Notes: generated from the letters alone by a model not told the origin. A DNA stretch of 64,000 nucleotides from Mycolicibacter sp. MU0102 (GCF_963378105.1 NZ_OY726398.1:930001-994000), one strand, 5' to 3'; counted from the stretch's first letter, positions 34,132 through 45,424 are shown. A program made the numbers and translations.

Positions 34132-35151
34132 TTAGGCGAAATTGATCCCGCGCTTGGCGAGCCAGGAAGCCGGGTCGATCCGGTTGCTGCCGTTCTGCAG
34201 CACCTCGAAGTGCAAGTGCGGACCGGTCGAGTAGCCGCGATTGCCCATCTCGGCGATCTGGTCGCCGGCCATCACGCGCTCACCGACACTGACCAGCGAC
34301 CGGTTGATGTGGCCGTAGAGGGTCACGGTGCCGTCGGAGTGGCGCAGCTTGACCAGCATGCCGTAGCCGGCACTGGGGCCCGACTCGATCACTACGCCGT
34401 CGGAGGCCGCCAGGATCGGGGTGCCGATGGCGTTGGCGATGTCGATGCCGGCGTGCAGCACGCCCCAGCGGTAGCCGAAGTTCGAGGTGAACGCGCCTTG
34501 AGTGGGTGCGACGAACAGCGGGCGCTGCAGCCGGGCTTCACGCTCGGCGCGCTCCTGCGCGAATGCCACGCCCTTGGCCAGCTCCTCGTTGTGCACGACG
34601 ACGTTGGCCGCGGCTTTGACCGTGATCATCTGCAAGCCGTGGCTGGAAGTGGTGGTGGTGCCGTCGTTCAGCGTGGTCTTGCTGGCCGCCAGTACGGCGG
34701 GCCGGGCGACGGTCTCGCCGGACTGGTGGGTGGCGGCATGCGCGGCGGCGGCGGCCGCGCCGGCGGCCATGGCCGCGATCATCACGCGACTCTTGACAGC
34801 GCTGGCGGGCTGGCTGCGGTGCTTTCCGCGGCGCGGGGGCAGCTGGGCCGCCTCGTGCGGGCGGTAGTAGCTGTCTGAATAGCCACCGCGGGGGAACGCC
34901 AGCTGCAGAACCGGCATGTTGTCGGTGTCGGTCATGTCGTCCAGCTCAGGGGCCAGCAGCACGTCGGACGCCTCGTCGAACACGTCTTCGCTGAACGCGT
35001 CTTCGGGCCAGCCGAACTCATTGAACGGAATGATGTCGGTGACCTCGGTGGGGCTGGGTACCGACGGGCGGATCACAGCTGCCGTAGCGCCGTTTCGACG
35101 TCGAGGGAGGGCCCCACCGGAAACCGGACGCATCGGTGCACCGTGCTGCAT
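34132..35151 (-). CDS. M23-family peptidoglycan metallopeptidase (Rv0950c-like)
   Basis: A 339-residue membrane-anchored cell-wall peptidase. An acidic cytoplasmic N-terminus (about 1-115) precedes one Ala-rich transmembrane helix (MIAAMAAGAAAAAAHAA, near 125-140). A periplasmic spacer and a C-terminal LytM/M23 domain follow, with Zn ligands in GVLHAGIDIA (HxxxD) and TGPHLHFEV (HxH). YGHINRSLVSVGERVMAGD is another family motif. All metal ligands are intact, so catalytic activity on peptide crosslinks is likely. It is divergent from sucC across 270 bp that includes a CRP-like site. Confidence 0.92.
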   Translation of the reverse strand: MQHGAPMRPVSGGALPRRRNGATAAVIRPSVPSPTEVTDIIPFNEFGWPEDAFSEDVFDEASDVLLAPELDDMTDTDNMPVLQLAFPRGGYSDSYYRPHEAAQLPPRRGKHRSQPASAVKSRVMIAAMAAGAAAAAAHAATHQSGETVARPAVLAASKTTLNDGTTTTSSHGLQMITVKAAANVVVHNEELAKGVAFAQERAEREARLQRPLFVAPTQGAFTSNFGYRWGVLHAGIDIANAIGTPILAASDGVVIESGPSAGYGMLVKLRHSDGTVTLYGHINRSLVSVGERVMAGDQIAEMGNRGYSTGPHLHFEVLQNGSNRIDPASWLAKRGINFA

Positions 35152-35262
35152 CAGTCTGGAAGTTCCTCTGGTCGTGATCAGAACGTTATAAAGACCTGGA
35201 CCTGGTGACGGTAACCACTCCCGCTGGGGCGTGGCAAGCTATCGACCAAATCCCACCGTTAA

Positions 35263-35278
35263 TGTGAAACGAATCACG
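35263..35278. promoter_or_regulatory. CRP-like site upstream of sucC / M23 peptidase
   Basis: TGTGAAACGAATCACG matches TGTGA-N6-TCACA at nine of ten half-site positions. It lies 112 bp upstream of the M23 start and 144 bp upstream of sucC. Control of a TCA-cycle operon by CRP is plausible but inferred. Confidence 0.45.
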
Positions 35279-35421
35279 TTTTTCTGGCGGTGAGATGTGC
35301 CACAGCAGTGGTACGCGAGGAGGGAACCCCGCCGCACTCTCGATACAGTGCCTCGGGAGCTAAATCTCTCACAATCCGACAGTGCCGGCCTTCCGGCTAC
35401 CCGTAATAAGACAGTGAGCCC

Positions 35422-36597
<1,176 letters not shown>

Positions 36598-36600
36598 GTC

Positions 36601-37503
<903 letters not shown>

Positions 37504-37516
37504 CAGTTTCTGCTGA

Positions 37517-37567
37517 GCAGACGTGAAAGCCCCCATTTCAGCCTGAATTGGGGGCTTTCGCGTCTGC
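37517..37567 (+). terminator. Strong hairpin terminator after sucCD
   Basis: Arms GCAGACG-x-GAAAGCCCCCA and TGGGGGCTTTC-x-CGTCTGC pair almost perfectly (about 18 bp, one mismatch) around a 13-nt loop. No U-run follows, the form expected in mycobacteria. It lies 14 bp after the sucD stop and isolates the operon from the next gene. Confidence 0.8.
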
Positions 37568-37598
37568 TCGCCTCTGCTCGCCTTAGGAAGGTAAAACC

Positions 37599-39131
37599 AT
37601 GAGCATTGATCCCCGCACTCCCGTCGTCGTCGGCGTCGGGCAAGCCGCCGAGCGCATCGACGACGCTGACTACCGGGCGATGTCGCCGGTGGAGCTGGCC
37701 GCAGCCGCGGCGCAGGCAGCATTGGCCGACTGCGGGGCGAGCTCAGAGCAGGTCGCGTCGGCGATCGACGCGGTGGTGGCCACCCGCCAGTTCGAGATCT
37801 CGATTCCGAAAGCTCCTGCGCCGCTGGGCAAGTCCAACAACTTCCCGCGCTCTGTTGCGCGCCTGATCGGCGCGGAGCCGGCCCGCGCGGTGCTGGACAA
37901 GGTGGGCGGTCAGGGGCCGCAGAAGCTGCTCACCGAGTTCGCCGAAGAGATCGTGGCCGGCACCGCCGATGTGGTGCTGCTGTGCGGGTCCGACGCGACC
38001 TCAACGCTGCGCCACTTCGCCAAGGCCGACAACAAGCCGGACTTCACCGAGACCATCGACGGGCAGCTCGAAGACCGCGGCTTCGGTCTGGAGGACTTCG
38101 TCGAGCGCTACACCGTCATCCACGGGCTGACCGGTGCACCGGTGCAGTACGGCCTGCTGGAGAACGCCCGGCGTGCCCGGCTGGGCCTGAGCACCGCCGA
38201 CTACCTACAGGCGATGGCGGAGCTGTTCGCGCCGATGACCAAGATCGCCGCCAAGAACCCGTTCTCGGCCTCGCCGGTGGAGCGCTCGGTCGACGAGCTG
38301 GCCACCATCAGCGCCGGCAACCGGATGATCTGCGACCCCTACCCCCGGCTGCTGGTGGCGCGCGACCAGGTCAACCAGGGTGCCGCGGTGCTGGTGATGT
38401 CGGTGGAGGCCGCCCAGCGCTTGGGTGTGCCCGAGGACCGCTGGGTGTACCTGCATGGCCACTCCGATCAGCGCGCCCAGCGACTGCTGGAGCGACCTGA
38501 CCTCAGCGCCTACCCGGCCGCCATCACCGCCACCTCCGAGGCGCTCGAGATGGCCGGGATCGGCTTTGACGACGTCGCGGCCATGGACCTCTACAGCTGC
38601 TTTCCGGTCCCGGTGTTTGCCATCTGCGACGCATTTGGCCTGTCCGCCGACGACCCGCGTGGCCTGACCCTGACCGGCGGGCTGCCGTTCTTCGGCGGCG
38701 CCGGCAACAACTATTCGATGCATGCGATCGCCGAGGCCGTCGCCTCAGCGCGAAGTGTCCCAGGCCAATTCACGTTCGTCGGGGCCAACGGCGGCATGAT
38801 GAGCAAGTACGCAGTCGGGGTGTACTCGACCACCCCGGTGCCGTGGAAGGCCGATCGCAGCGCGGAATTGCAGGCGCAGGCCGACAACGCGCCTGCCGTG
38901 CCGGTCACCGAGAGCGCCCAAGGCCCGGCCACCATCGAGACCTACAGCGTCCGTTACGACTGGGACACCCGGACCGGGATCATCATCGGCCGACTCGACG
39001 CCGACGGCACCCGGTTCCTGGCGACCACCGAAGACGAAGACCTGGTGGCCTTGTTGTCCGACGGCGACCCGCTGGGCGCGCCGGTGACGGTGCACGCGTT
39101 CGACTACGGCAACCGCTGCTCCCCGCGGTAG
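37599..39131 (+). CDS. Thiolase-superfamily acetyl-CoA acetyltransferase-like protein
   Basis: A 510-residue thiolase-like protein of the SCP-2/non-decarboxylating type. The N-terminus RTPVVVGVGQAAERIDDADY is typical, and later family segments are VVLLCGSDATSTLRHFAK, YSCFPVPVFAICDAFGL, TGGLPFFGGAGNNYSMHAIA and VGANGGMMSKYAVGVYST. A ~75-residue C-terminal extra domain (ETYSVRYDWDTRTGIIIGRL onward) resembles the OB-like addition found in this mycobacterial subgroup. The classical nucleophilic Cys motif of biosynthetic thiolases is not obvious, so the reaction is uncertain; lipid or sterol side-chain degradation is possible. AGGAAGG precedes the ATG. Confidence 0.85.
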   Translation: MSIDPRTPVVVGVGQAAERIDDADYRAMSPVELAAAAAQAALADCGASSEQVASAIDAVVATRQFEISIPKAPAPLGKSNNFPRSVARLIGAEPARAVLDKVGGQGPQKLLTEFAEEIVAGTADVVLLCGSDATSTLRHFAKADNKPDFTETIDGQLEDRGFGLEDFVERYTVIHGLTGAPVQYGLLENARRARLGLSTADYLQAMAELFAPMTKIAAKNPFSASPVERSVDELATISAGNRMICDPYPRLLVARDQVNQGAAVLVMSVEAAQRLGVPEDRWVYLHGHSDQRAQRLLERPDLSAYPAAITATSEALEMAGIGFDDVAAMDLYSCFPVPVFAICDAFGLSADDPRGLTLTGGLPFFGGAGNNYSMHAIAEAVASARSVPGQFTFVGANGGMMSKYAVGVYSTTPVPWKADRSAELQAQADNAPAVPVTESAQGPATIETYSVRYDWDTRTGIIIGRLDADGTRFLATTEDEDLVALLSDGDPLGAPVTVHAFDYGNRCSPR

Positions 39132-39980
39132 CTAGGCGCTGAGGCCCAGCTTGGCGGCCAGGCGCTCCACGTAAGCCGCCACCTCGGACTCGGACTTGTC
39201 GGGCAGGCCGAACAGGGTCTCGGTGACCCCGATCTCGGCCCAGTGCGCCAGCTTCTCGGGCACCGGCTTGAAGTCCAGCGCCACGATCTGCGGTGCGCCG
39301 TCACGGCCGGCGGCCGCCCAGGTGTCCTGCAGCAGCTTGACCGGCGCGTCGATGTCGAAGTCACGCGGCGTGGTGATCCAGCCGTCGGCACTGCGGGCGA
39401 TCCACTTGAAGTTCTTCTCGGTCCCGGCCGCACCGACCAGCACCGGAATGTGCGACTGCACCGGCTTGGGCCAAGCCCAACTCGGGCCGAAGTTCACGAA
39501 CTCGCCTTCGAAAGACGCTTCCTCCTGGGTCCACAGTGCCCGCATCGCCTCCAGGTACTCCCGAAGCATGGTGCGCCGGCGGCCGGCGGGGACGCCGTGG
39601 TCGGCCAGTTCGTCAGTGTTCCAACCGAATCCGACGCCCAGGCTCACCCGCCCGCCGGACAGGTGATCGAGCGTGGCGATCGACTTCGCCAGCGTGATCG
39701 GATCATGCTCGACGGGAAGTGCCACCGCGGTCGACAGCCGCACTCGCGAGGTCACCGCACATGCGGCTCCCAGGCTGACCCACGGGTCCAGGGTGCGCAT
39801 ATAACGGTCGTCGGGCAGTGACTCGTCGCCGGTGGTCGGGTGAGCGGCCTGTCGCTTCACCGGAATATGCGTGTGTTCCGGTACATAGAAGGTGGTGAAG
39901 CCGTGATCATCGGCGAGTTTGGCGGCCGCTGCCGGGTTGATTCCACGGTCACTGGTGAATAGCACGAGCCCGTAATCCAT
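39132..39980 (-). CDS. LLM-class F420-dependent oxidoreductase (Rv0953c-like)
   Basis: A 282-residue luciferase-like protein, equal in length to M. tuberculosis Rv0953c when started at ATG 39980 (MDYGLVLFTSDRGINPAAAA). Features are YVPEHTHIPV (substrate/cofactor loop of the F420 group), LSGGRVSLGVGFGWNTDELA and SHIPVLVGAAGTEKNFKWIA. It is predicted to reduce or oxidise an unknown substrate with F420. Stop-to-stop contact with the thiolase gene is immediate (convergent). It is divergent from the Rv0954-like gene. Confidence 0.9.
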   Translation of the reverse strand: MDYGLVLFTSDRGINPAAAAKLADDHGFTTFYVPEHTHIPVKRQAAHPTTGDESLPDDRYMRTLDPWVSLGAACAVTSRVRLSTAVALPVEHDPITLAKSIATLDHLSGGRVSLGVGFGWNTDELADHGVPAGRRRTMLREYLEAMRALWTQEEASFEGEFVNFGPSWAWPKPVQSHIPVLVGAAGTEKNFKWIARSADGWITTPRDFDIDAPVKLLQDTWAAAGRDGAPQIVALDFKPVPEKLAHWAEIGVTETLFGLPDKSESEVAAYVERLAAKLGLSA

Positions 39981-40135
39981 AGCCCCGATTAGAACGTGTT
40001 CCTGTTCGGCGGGCAACGGGGGGGTCCTTGTCGCGCAGTGTTGACCCACCGACTCGGCCCGCAAGTGCGCTAGCGTGGATGGTCGAAGCGCGCCGCACCG
40101 CCCACCAGCGCCCTGCCACAAGCACAGGAGAGGTC

Positions 40136-41038
40136 ATGACCTACTCGCCCGGGAATCCCGGCTTCCAGCCTTCTCAGCCATCAGGCTCATACGGACAACC
40201 CACCCCGTCGTTCGCGAAATCGGGTAGTGAAGCCGAGAGCAAAGTGCCGCAATACCTCCGCATCGCGGTAGTTGCTTTGGGGCTGGGTGTCTACCTGGCG
40301 AACTTCGGCCCGATCGTGACGATCACCGATGTTGACTACCCCCTGATCCTCAGCGACGCCGGCCACACCGTTCCGCTGGCGGTGCTGGCCGCGCTACTGG
40401 CTGGTGCAGCCCTGCTGCCCAAGGCGAAGAGCTACACCGCGGTGGTCGCCGTGGTCTCGGCACTGGGTGCGCTGCTGGCCATTTCGACCGTCGCCGACGC
40501 CAGCGGCAGTTACACCATCGGCTGGGGCCTGTGGCTGATCCTGACCTTCAGCGTCCTGCAGGCCGCCGCCGCGGTCGGATCGCTGCTTCTGGAGGCGGGC
40601 GTGGTCACCGCGCCGGCGCCGCGTCCCAAGTACGACCCCTACGCCCAGTACGGTCTGCCGCCGGGCGGTAACTACTACGGTCAGCCCGGCCAGCAGGGTT
40701 ATGGCCACCAGGGGCACCAGGGCCAGCAGGCTCCGCAGCAGCCTGGCTACCCGTCGTCGTACGGCAGCTACCCGTCCGCACCGTCCAGTGGCGGCTTCGG
40801 TGCGCAGCAGGCACCTTCTTCCCCTTCGACGGGCGGCTTCAGTTCCGGCGGACAGCAGGCGGCGCAGCAGGGGCCGCCGACCCCGCCGACCGGCTTCCCC
40901 TCCTACAACCCGCCGTCGCCCGGTGGGTCGGGGAGCGCGTCGACCGGTGGCCACAGCGCAGCCGGTTCGGATCAGAGCTCGACGGGTGGCCAGCAGTCGC
41001 AGGGCGGCTCCACCTCGTCGGGGCCGGCGCAGCCCTAA
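40136..41038 (+). CDS. Membrane protein with Gly/Pro/Gln-rich tail (Rv0954, 34-kDa antigen family)
   Basis: A 300-residue protein starting at ATG 40136 with AGGAGAGG just upstream. A short cytoplasmic N-terminus is followed by four hydrophobic helices (about 38-55, 70-92, 98-118 and 125-150), the DUF5336-type core. A C-terminal half rich in Gly, Gln, Ser, Pro and Tyr (YGQPGQQGYGHQGHQGQQAP) is low-complexity and probably disordered. Relatives are the mycobacterial 34-kDa antigen family, linked to cell-envelope growth. It lies 36 bp upstream of the Rv0955-like gene. Confidence 0.9.
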   Translation: MTYSPGNPGFQPSQPSGSYGQPTPSFAKSGSEAESKVPQYLRIAVVALGLGVYLANFGPIVTITDVDYPLILSDAGHTVPLAVLAALLAGAALLPKAKSYTAVVAVVSALGALLAISTVADASGSYTIGWGLWLILTFSVLQAAAAVGSLLLEAGVVTAPAPRPKYDPYAQYGLPPGGNYYGQPGQQGYGHQGHQGQQAPQQPGYPSSYGSYPSAPSSGGFGAQQAPSSPSTGGFSSGGQQAAQQGPPTPPTGFPSYNPPSPGGSGSASTGGHSAAGSDQSSTGGQQSQGGSTSSGPAQP

Positions 41039-41074
41039 CCCGCGCCCGCGCGCCGAGTTGAACGTGCTCGCAGC

Positions 41075-42544
41075 GTGACTTCGGTGACCGGCGGCAAACC
41101 AGGTTCGAATCCGACCCGCGACCTGCTACGGGTCGCATTCGGCCCGTCCGTCGTGGCGTTGACGGTCATCGCAGCGGTGACGCTGCTGCAGTTGCTGATC
41201 GCCAACAGTGACATGACCGGCGCCTCGGGCGCCATCGCCAGCATGTGGCTGGGCGTGCACCAGGTGCCGATCTCGATCGGCGGCCGTGACCTGGGTGCAC
41301 TGCCGCTGCTGCCGGTGCTGCTGATGGTGGCCGGGACGGCCCGAACCACCGCGCAGGCCACCGCCCGTGGGGCCTCCTGGTTCGTCATTCGCTGGATCGT
41401 GGCCTCCGCGGTCGGTGGACCACTGTTGATCGCGGCGGTCTCGTTGGCGGTCATCCACGACGCGGCCTCGGTCATCACCGAACTGCAGACCCCGCATGCC
41501 CTGAGCGCCTTCGCGCACGTGTTTTTCGTGCACGCAATCGGCGCGGCGCTGGGAGTGGGGACGCGGGTGGGCCGGCGGGCGCTGGCCGAGACCCGGCTGC
41601 CGGAGTGGCTGGCGGACTCGGTGCGAGCCGCGATCACCGGCATGCTGGCGCTGTTCGGCCTGGCCGGAGCGGTGACGGTGCTCTCCCTGGTCTGGCACTG
41701 GGGGACCATGCACGACCTCTACGCGATCACCGATTCAGTTTTCGGCCAACTCAGCCTGACCTTGCTGGCCCTGCTGTATGTGCCCAATGTCCTCGTCGGC
41801 GCTACGGCGATGGCGGTCGGCTCGAGCGCACACATCGGCCCCGCGCTGTTCAGCGCCTTCACCGTTCTCGGCGGCGACATCCCCGCCCTGCCGATCCTGG
41901 CTGCGGCGCCGGCCCCGCCGTTGGGTCCCGCGTGGGTGGCGCTGCTGATCATCGGGGCGGCGTCCGGAGTGGCCGTCGGGCAGCAGTGCGCCCGCCGGCC
42001 GCTGCCGCTGCTTCCGGCGCTGGCCAAGGTGGCCGTGGCGGCCTTCATCGCGGCGGTGTCGATGGCAATACTCGGCTTGGCCGGTGGCGGGCGGTTGGGC
42101 AACTTCGGTGACGTCGGGGTCGATCAGCTGACGTTCGGGCCCGCGGTGTTCGGCTGGTTCGCCGCGATCGGTGCGCTGACGGTGGTGATGATCGGCGGGG
42201 TCCGGGCTGATGCGGTGGTCGGCGAACAGCGGGTGCTCCCGCCCGCCCCGCAGCGGCCCGTGGAGCCCGAACGGGGCCCCGAACCGGGCCCGGCGCCCAT
42301 CACCGAGGTCGATCCCGAGGATCTCGTAGTGGTCGGGGAGCCCTTCGAGGCCGACGAGGTGTTCGACGCCGACTTCGAACCGGGCTTCCAATCAGAGCAG
42401 GTCAACGATGGCGGCGAGTTGAAATGGACGCCAGAACCCGAGCCGCCGCGAACGTTCCGGTCGCACGCGCCGACGCAGCCGCCGGGCCCGCTGGAAGACC
42501 CCGAAGACCTGATGTTCACCGACGACGACGGATACGACCGCTAA
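41075..42544 (+). CDS. Polytopic membrane protein (Rv0955-like, DUF6350)
   Basis: A 489-residue integral membrane protein with about ten predicted helices in residues 20-385, then an acidic hydrophilic tail of ~100 residues (EVDPEDLVVVGEPFEADEVF, DADFEPGFQSEQVNDGGELK). It is the conserved neighbour of purN in actinobacteria. The GTG start at 41075 is chosen by position after the upstream gene and by homology length. The function is unknown; the acidic tail may bind partners at the inner membrane face. Confidence 0.88.
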   Translation: MTSVTGGKPGSNPTRDLLRVAFGPSVVALTVIAAVTLLQLLIANSDMTGASGAIASMWLGVHQVPISIGGRDLGALPLLPVLLMVAGTARTTAQATARGASWFVIRWIVASAVGGPLLIAAVSLAVIHDAASVITELQTPHALSAFAHVFFVHAIGAALGVGTRVGRRALAETRLPEWLADSVRAAITGMLALFGLAGAVTVLSLVWHWGTMHDLYAITDSVFGQLSLTLLALLYVPNVLVGATAMAVGSSAHIGPALFSAFTVLGGDIPALPILAAAPAPPLGPAWVALLIIGAASGVAVGQQCARRPLPLLPALAKVAVAAFIAAVSMAILGLAGGGRLGNFGDVGVDQLTFGPAVFGWFAAIGALTVVMIGGVRADAVVGEQRVLPPAPQRPVEPERGPEPGPAPITEVDPEDLVVVGEPFEADEVFDADFEPGFQSEQVNDGGELKWTPEPEPPRTFRSHAPTQPPGPLEDPEDLMFTDDDGYDR

Positions 42545-42626
42545 ATCGAGGACTTCAGTCCCTTATATATGTCGCCTCTGGCTGATCGGATGGTAGTGCC
42601 GACCGTCCGAACTCCAGGGGGACGAC

Positions 42627-43106
42627 ATGACCGACGTCGTGAGCACCGAGCCCGCCGGCAAGAACGGCCCGTCTGCCGTCTCCAGGCGGCGGAACCTGCA
42701 CATGCTGGCCGGCGTCCGGGCCGACATGCTGAGCGGGCTGATCCTGCCGCCGGGCCACGAGCGAGTGCTCGACGTGGTGGTCCTGATCTGGGTGGACGGT
42801 GTCGAGGCCGGGATGCAGATGATCGAGCCCTCGCCGCATTCACGCACCCTCGGATTGGCCGATGACCTGGCGGAGTCCCTCTACGACGAGCTGGAGAGCG
42901 CGGGGTTCTGCAGTGAATACGACGAGTTCCCAGAGTTGGACGATCCCGACTTCCAGGACCTGGCGTATGGAAGGGTCAGCAAGCTCGGCAAGATGACCCA
43001 ACCGATCGGCCATCCCGAGGTCGCCTGGGACATGGTCGAGATCTGGACCGACGGCGTGGCGGCCGCACTTCGGGTCGCCCGGGATCGAGCACGGCGCTCC
43101 GCCTGA
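42627..43106 (+). CDS. Uncharacterised protein inserted between Rv0955-like gene and purN
   Basis: A 159-residue soluble, acidic protein. ATG 42627 follows AGGGGG with a 6-nt spacer. A TATATAT box near 42565 may provide a -10. The sequence contains RRNLHMLAGVRADMLSGLIL, VLDVVVLIWVDGVEAGMQMI and LADDLAESLYDELESAGFCS. I do not recognise the family and do not recall a gene at this position in M. tuberculosis. It reads like a small alpha/beta protein. The good ribosome binding site and codon pattern support it being real. Confidence 0.75.
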   Translation: MTDVVSTEPAGKNGPSAVSRRRNLHMLAGVRADMLSGLILPPGHERVLDVVVLIWVDGVEAGMQMIEPSPHSRTLGLADDLAESLYDELESAGFCSEYDEFPELDDPDFQDLAYGRVSKLGKMTQPIGHPEVAWDMVEIWTDGVAAALRVARDRARRSA

Positions 43107-43208
43107 TCGCCGGGGTCTTACGGTGGTCCCAGCGTCGGCTCTCCTTCGTCGAGCCTCGCTGAACCGCCGGGCTCTTGCGCCCAACTTCGCTACGTTCGCA
43201 ATCACCAC

Positions 43209-43214
43209 TAGGCT
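43209..43214 (+). promoter_or_regulatory. -10 box for leaderless purN
   Basis: TAGGCT fits TANNNT and ends 8 nt before the GTG at 43223, with no Shine-Dalgarno between, consistent with a leaderless transcript. Confidence 0.45.
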
Positions 43215-43222
43215 CAGTCACC

Positions 43223-43849
43223 GTGCAACCGATCCATGTGGCTCCCAGCGTCCCCGCCCGAATGGTGGTGCTGGCTTCGGGCACCGGGTCGCTACTCGAG
43301 TCGCTGCTGGCCGCGGCGGTAGACGACTACCCCGCGCGGGTGGTCGCCGTCGGTACTGACCGGGACTGCCGGGCGGTGGAGATCGCCACGGCGGCGGGGT
43401 TGCCGGTGTTCACCGTCCGGATGGGTGACTACCCGAACCGAGCGGCATGGGATCTCGCGCTGACCGAGGCCACCGCGGCCCACAGCCCGGACCTGGTGGT
43501 CTCGGCGGGCTTCATGAAAATCCTGGGCTCGCACTTCCTGTCCCGTTTTCTGGGGCGCACCGTCAACACCCACCCGGCGCTGCTGCCCTCCTTCCCGGGG
43601 GCGCACGCGGTGCCCGAGGCGTTGGCCTACGGGGTCAAGGTCACCGGCTGCACTGTGCACCTGGTGGACGCCGGCACCGACACCGGCCCGGTGCTGGCCC
43701 AAGAACCGGTGGCCGTGTTCGACGGCGACGACGAAGACTCTCTGCATGAACGCATCAAGAAAGTGGAGCGCAAGCTCCTGGTTGACGTACTGGCCGCATT
43801 GGCGACCGGCGGCGTGACCTGGAACGGACGAAAGGCAACCCTAGGATGA
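43223..43849 (+). CDS. purN: Phosphoribosylglycinamide formyltransferase
   Basis: A 208-residue enzyme of de novo purine synthesis that formylates GAR using 10-formyl-THF. The motifs are MVVLASGTGS (phosphate loop), VNTHPALLPSFPGAH with catalytic Asn and His, and HLVDAGTDTGPVLAQ with the catalytic Asp. GTG 43223 was chosen because of the -10 box 8 nt upstream and the length near the M. tuberculosis protein (215); an upstream ATG at 43175 would add 16 residues with poor similarity to the family. It overlaps purH by 4 bp (ATGA). Confidence 0.95.
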   Translation: MQPIHVAPSVPARMVVLASGTGSLLESLLAAAVDDYPARVVAVGTDRDCRAVEIATAAGLPVFTVRMGDYPNRAAWDLALTEATAAHSPDLVVSAGFMKILGSHFLSRFLGRTVNTHPALLPSFPGAHAVPEALAYGVKVTGCTVHLVDAGTDTGPVLAQEPVAVFDGDDEDSLHERIKKVERKLLVDVLAALATGGVTWNGRKATLG

Positions 43850-45423
43850 CCGACGGCAAGCGACCGATTCGTCGGGCGTTGATCAGCGTCTACGACAAGA
43901 CCGGACTGGTTGACCTGGCCGCCGGCCTGCACGCGGCCGGCGTGGATATCGTCTCCACCGGATCCACCGCCAAGACGATTGCGGCCAAGGGCATTCCGGT
44001 GACGCCGGTGGAGCAGGTGACTGGCTTCCCTGAGGTGCTCGACGGCCGAGTCAAGACTTTGCACCCCCGGGTGCACGCCGGGCTGCTGGCCGACCTGCGC
44101 AAGCCCGAGCACGCCGCGGCGCTCGAGGAGCTGGAGGTCGCAGCGTTCGAGCTGGTGGTGGTCAACCTGTACCCGTTCAGCGAGACCGTGGATTCCGGGG
44201 CCGGTGAGGACGAATGCGTCGAGCAGATCGACATTGGCGGGCCCTCGATGATCCGGGCGGCGGCCAAGAACCACCCCAGCGTTGCCGTGGTGGTCGATCC
44301 GCTCGGATACGACGGTGTGCTGGCCGCGGTCAACGCTGGCGGCTTCACCCTCGACGAGCGGAAGCGCTTGGCGTCTTTGGCATTTCGGCACACCGCCGAG
44401 TATGACGTCGCGGTCGCCAGCTGGATGTCGTCGACGCTGGCACCCTTCGAACAGGCCGGAGAGCCGCGTCAAGCAATGCCGGAATGGTACGGGCGCACCT
44501 ACCACCGCGCTGCGCAGCTGCGGTACGGCGAGAACCCGCACCAGCAGGCCGCTCTCTACTGTGACGCCGGCGCGTGGCCGGGCTTGGCTCAGGCCGAGCA
44601 GCTGCACGGAAAAGAGATGTCCTACAACAACTTCACTGACGCCGACGCCGCGTGGCGGGCGGCGTTCGATCACGAAGAGACGTGCGTGGCCATCATCAAG
44701 CACGCCAACCCGTGCGGCATCGCGGTGTCGGCGACCTCGGTGGCCGATGCCCACCGCAAGGCGCACGAGTGCGACCCCCTGAGCGCGTTCGGCGGCGTCA
44801 TCGCGGCCAACACCGAGGTCAGCGTGGAGATGGCGGAGTACGTCAGCACCATCTTCACCGAGGTGATCGTCGCGCCGGCCTACGAGGCCGGGGCCGTGGA
44901 GATCTTGGCGCGTAAGAAGAACATCCGGGTGCTGTTGGCCTCCGAGCCGCTGCGTGGCGGCACTGAATGGCGCCAGATCAGCGGTGGGCTGTTGATGCAG
45001 AGCCGCGACGGTCTCGATGCGCCGGGGGACAACCCGGCGAACTGGACGCTGGCCACCGGCGAACCGGCCGATGCGGCCACCCTGGCCGACCTGGTCTTCG
45101 CCTGGCGGTCCTGCCGCGCGGTCAAATCCAACGCGATCGTGGTCGCCGGCGACGGCGCCACCATCGGCGTGGGCATGGGCCAGGTAAACAGGGTCGACGC
45201 CGCCCGGCTGGCGGTGGAGCGCGGGGGCGAGCGGGTTGCCGGTGCGGTCGCTGCCTCGGATGCGTTCTTCCCGTTCCCCGACGGCCTGCAGACGCTGACC
45301 GCTGCCGGGGTGAAGGCGATCGTGCACCCGGGTGGCTCGGTGCGCGACGACGAGGTGACCGCGGCGGCGGCCGAGGCCGGGATCACGCTGTATCTGACCG
45401 GGGCGCGGCACTTCGCGCACTGA
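43846..45423 (+). CDS. purH: Bifunctional AICAR transformylase / IMP cyclohydrolase
   Basis: A 525-residue enzyme for the last two steps of IMP synthesis. The N-terminal cyclohydrolase (MGS-like) domain has RALISVYDKTGLVDLAAGLH and STGSTAKTIAAKGIPV. The C-terminal transformylase has RYGENPHQQAALY, KEMSYNNFTDADAAW, IKHANPCGIAVS with catalytic Lys-His, and the ending ITLYLTGARHFAH. It is translationally coupled to purN. It converges on the DUF222 gene, one base after its stop. Confidence 0.98.
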   Translation: MTDGKRPIRRALISVYDKTGLVDLAAGLHAAGVDIVSTGSTAKTIAAKGIPVTPVEQVTGFPEVLDGRVKTLHPRVHAGLLADLRKPEHAAALEELEVAAFELVVVNLYPFSETVDSGAGEDECVEQIDIGGPSMIRAAAKNHPSVAVVVDPLGYDGVLAAVNAGGFTLDERKRLASLAFRHTAEYDVAVASWMSSTLAPFEQAGEPRQAMPEWYGRTYHRAAQLRYGENPHQQAALYCDAGAWPGLAQAEQLHGKEMSYNNFTDADAAWRAAFDHEETCVAIIKHANPCGIAVSATSVADAHRKAHECDPLSAFGGVIAANTEVSVEMAEYVSTIFTEVIVAPAYEAGAVEILARKKNIRVLLASEPLRGGTEWRQISGGLLMQSRDGLDAPGDNPANWTLATGEPADAATLADLVFAWRSCRAVKSNAIVVAGDGATIGVGMGQVNRVDAARLAVERGGERVAGAVAASDAFFPFPDGLQTLTAAGVKAIVHPGGSVRDDEVTAAAAEAGITLYLTGARHFAH

Positions 45424-45424
45424 G

